The position numbers and the translations under genes were made by a program. Below, piece after piece: positions 43,650-44,755 of a DNA stretch of 44,755 nt. This DNA is from Bdellovibrio sp. Its GTDB lineage: Bacteria; Bdellovibrionota; Bacteriovoracia; Bacteriovoracales; Bacteriovoracaceae. Each line of letters begins with the position of its first letter. The first letter of the stretch is position 1. The notes beneath the pieces were generated by a model, which did not search any database, was not told the DNA's origin, and saw only the letters and a program-made list of their open reading frames with translations. The DNA lies in contig JACPIU010000030.1 of assembly GCA_016187935.1 (NCBI GenBank), positions 1 through 44,755 of the forward strand, written 5' to 3'.

Positions 43650-44755
43650 TCATTCTTCTTCCGTTTCTTCTGGTGGCACTTCAAAGTGGCGCAATTCTTC
43701 CCAGGCCTTATCAAGAATGGTCTGCGATAACAACTGATCTTTGGCGGTTTGGCGATCGCGTTCGGTGAGCAAGATTTCCCTCGCCAGCTCATGGGTATTA
43801 CCAGCAGCGGTGGAAAAGGCCTTGGCATTTTTCTCGGCCTCTTCGGGCGTGGCACGCATTTCTTCAAGCAACCGCTTCACTCTAAGACGTCTGTCAATTT
43901 CCGCTGGCGTTTCAATTTCAGCTTTTGAAATTTGGCGCGGATTAAAAGCATAGACAATAATTTGGTATTCGCTTGGCCCAAGGACTTCAAGCGCACTAAA
44001 CGTTTTTCCCTCCAGTTGAAAATACATCACTACTTTCTTAATGCCAAAAAGCTTGATCAACTCGTCCGGTAAAATCCATGGCGATTCATAGGGAAGATGG
44101 TGTTTAAGTGCCTTAATACCCGGAAGCCCTCCCGGTTTGCCTTCATAGGGTTCAATGGGAGCGCGAAAGCGCGAATTTTTGGCATACTTCCCTGCAAATC
44201 CATCCAGTGAGGCACCCAGGCCATTCTGTCCATTGGAGGCTAAATTGCGCGTTTTGCCGCTCGATGAACCACCAGACGCTGCTCCTCCAGGTCCCGGCAA
44301 AGTTCTCTTATTAGGCCCGGCGACCGGCATTGTGCCGCCGCCACCTACTCTCTGATTTCCTCCAGTGTTGTCGCCAACGACTGGCGTGGCGGTGGGGATT
44401 GGTCTGGGTGTTGGTCCCGGTGTTGGCGTGACTTTCACCACATTATTATTGCCATTATTGAAATTATTGAGCGCATCACGTTCGCGCTTTAATCTTTCGA
44501 TTTCAGCACGCATCCGCTCGACCTCCGCCCGTCGCCCTTCTGCTGCGAGTTCCGCTTCTCTTCGCTCAAGCTCTTTCATCTGCCGCTCTAAATCTTCCAG
44601 CTTTCTTCGCTGTTCAAGTTCGTTATTTGTGACTGGATTAGCTGTTGGGGTGGGGGCCGGTGTTGGCCCAACAACCGGAGCATCAATATGATTGGAAAGA
44701 TTGGCAACTGGAGTAGCAATCGAGGCCGGAGCACGATAAGTAGCACGCTCGGCAA
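43650..44755 (-). CDS. Coiled-coil protein with low-complexity linker, 5' end outside window
   Basis: The frame stays open from the internal ATG at 44579 up to the right edge at 44755, so the true start lies outside and the protein is partial (at least 368 residues). It holds a Pro/Thr linker (VGPTPAPTPTANP), a charged coiled coil (RRKLEDLERQMKELERR onward), a second Pro/Thr and Gly-rich linker, and a C-terminal domain from about 44120 down with PYESPWILPDELIKLFGIKKVVMYFQ (quoted in part) and a charged helical end. No family was recognised. A scaffold or envelope-spanning role is a guess. Confidence 0.7.
   Translation of the reverse strand, partial: AERATYRAPASIATPVANLSNHIDAPVVGPTPAPTPTANPVTNNELEQRRKLEDLERQMKELERREAELAAEGRRAEVERMRAEIERLKRERDALNNFNNGNNNVVKVTPTPGPTPRPIPTATPVVGDNTGGNQRVGGGGTMPVAGPNKRTLPGPGGAASGGSSSGKTRNLASNGQNGLGASLDGFAGKYAKNSRFRAPIEPYEGKPGGLPGIKALKHHLPYESPWILPDELIKLFGIKKVVMYFQLEGKTFSALEVLGPSEYQIIVYAFNPRQISKAEIETPAEIDRRLRVKRLLEEMRATPEEAEKNAKAFSTAAGNTHELAREILLTERDRQTAKDQLLSQTILDKAWEELRHFEVPPEETEEE

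Noticed and set aside
1-44755. CRISPR arrays, tRNA or rRNA genes
   Set aside because: Scanning found no regularly spaced direct repeats, and no tRNA T-arm-like segment outside coding genes.

Overview
The window comes from a Gram-negative bacterium. The best guess is a Bdellovibrionota/Oligoflexia-type lineage (formerly placed in Deltaproteobacteria), inferred from four things: a bacterial class I lysyl-tRNA synthetase, a complete-looking menaquinone ring/tail gene run, many secreted Cys-rich or peptidase-like proteins without obvious relatives, and outer-membrane beta-barrel candidates. No rRNA, tRNA or CRISPR array was seen, so taxonomy rests on inference only. Most of the window is ordinary chromosome, densely packed, with several groups of overlapping genes.

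Layout: 1-480 holds a dispersed repeat (copy A1) abutting a truncated IS630-type helix-turn-helix fragment. 557-3074 (minus) is a two-gene operon of secreted cysteine-rich proteins. 3314-7012 holds a membrane-bound hexapeptide (left-handed beta-helix) acyltransferase-like protein, a divergent LCM-type methyltransferase, a long palindromic intergenic element (copy B1) and a secreted 5'-nucleotidase-family phosphoesterase. 7183-9058 (minus) is a small-membrane-protein / L-serine dehydratase / unknown operon. 9141-11687 carries class I LysRS and a secreted triple-repeat 12-Cys protein, followed by a strong bidirectional terminator.

11780-18897 is the menaquinone block: a minus-strand long-chain polyprenyl diphosphate synthase (side chain) divergent from ubiE/menG-menF-menD-menA-menC, closely packed and mostly overlapping, plus a small metal-ligand-rich lipoprotein. 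menB, menE and menH are not in the window. Palindromic element copy B2 closes this block. 19053-23073 (minus) encodes a small secreted protein, a secreted clan CD (legumain/caspase-like) cysteine peptidase candidate and a membrane-anchored TraB/Tiki-like protein. 23074-23836 is a decayed stretch with a pseudogene broken by a 13-bp tandem duplication and repeat copy A2.

23837-31633 holds a LysE/RhtB exporter, a YegD-type short Hsp70, a GT87-like mannosyltransferase, a TSUP permease and the high-affinity phosphate importer pstSCAB (no phoU). 31924-44755 is rich in envelope proteins: a C39/papain-like secreted protease candidate, two membrane-anchored helical proteins, a secreted HEGSH protein, a TMEM43-TerB fusion, a DUF1015 protein, a divergent TPR-beta-barrel / FecR-domain pair separated by a perfect 8-bp inverted repeat, a transglutaminase-like/beta-barrel fusion and a partial coiled-coil protein running off the right edge.

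The most distinctive structural signal is the palindromic element B. Its two copies share an almost invariant core but have completely different outer and inner stems, each of which is still perfectly or nearly perfectly self-complementary. That is the signature of a selected RNA or DNA fold rather than simple sequence duplication.
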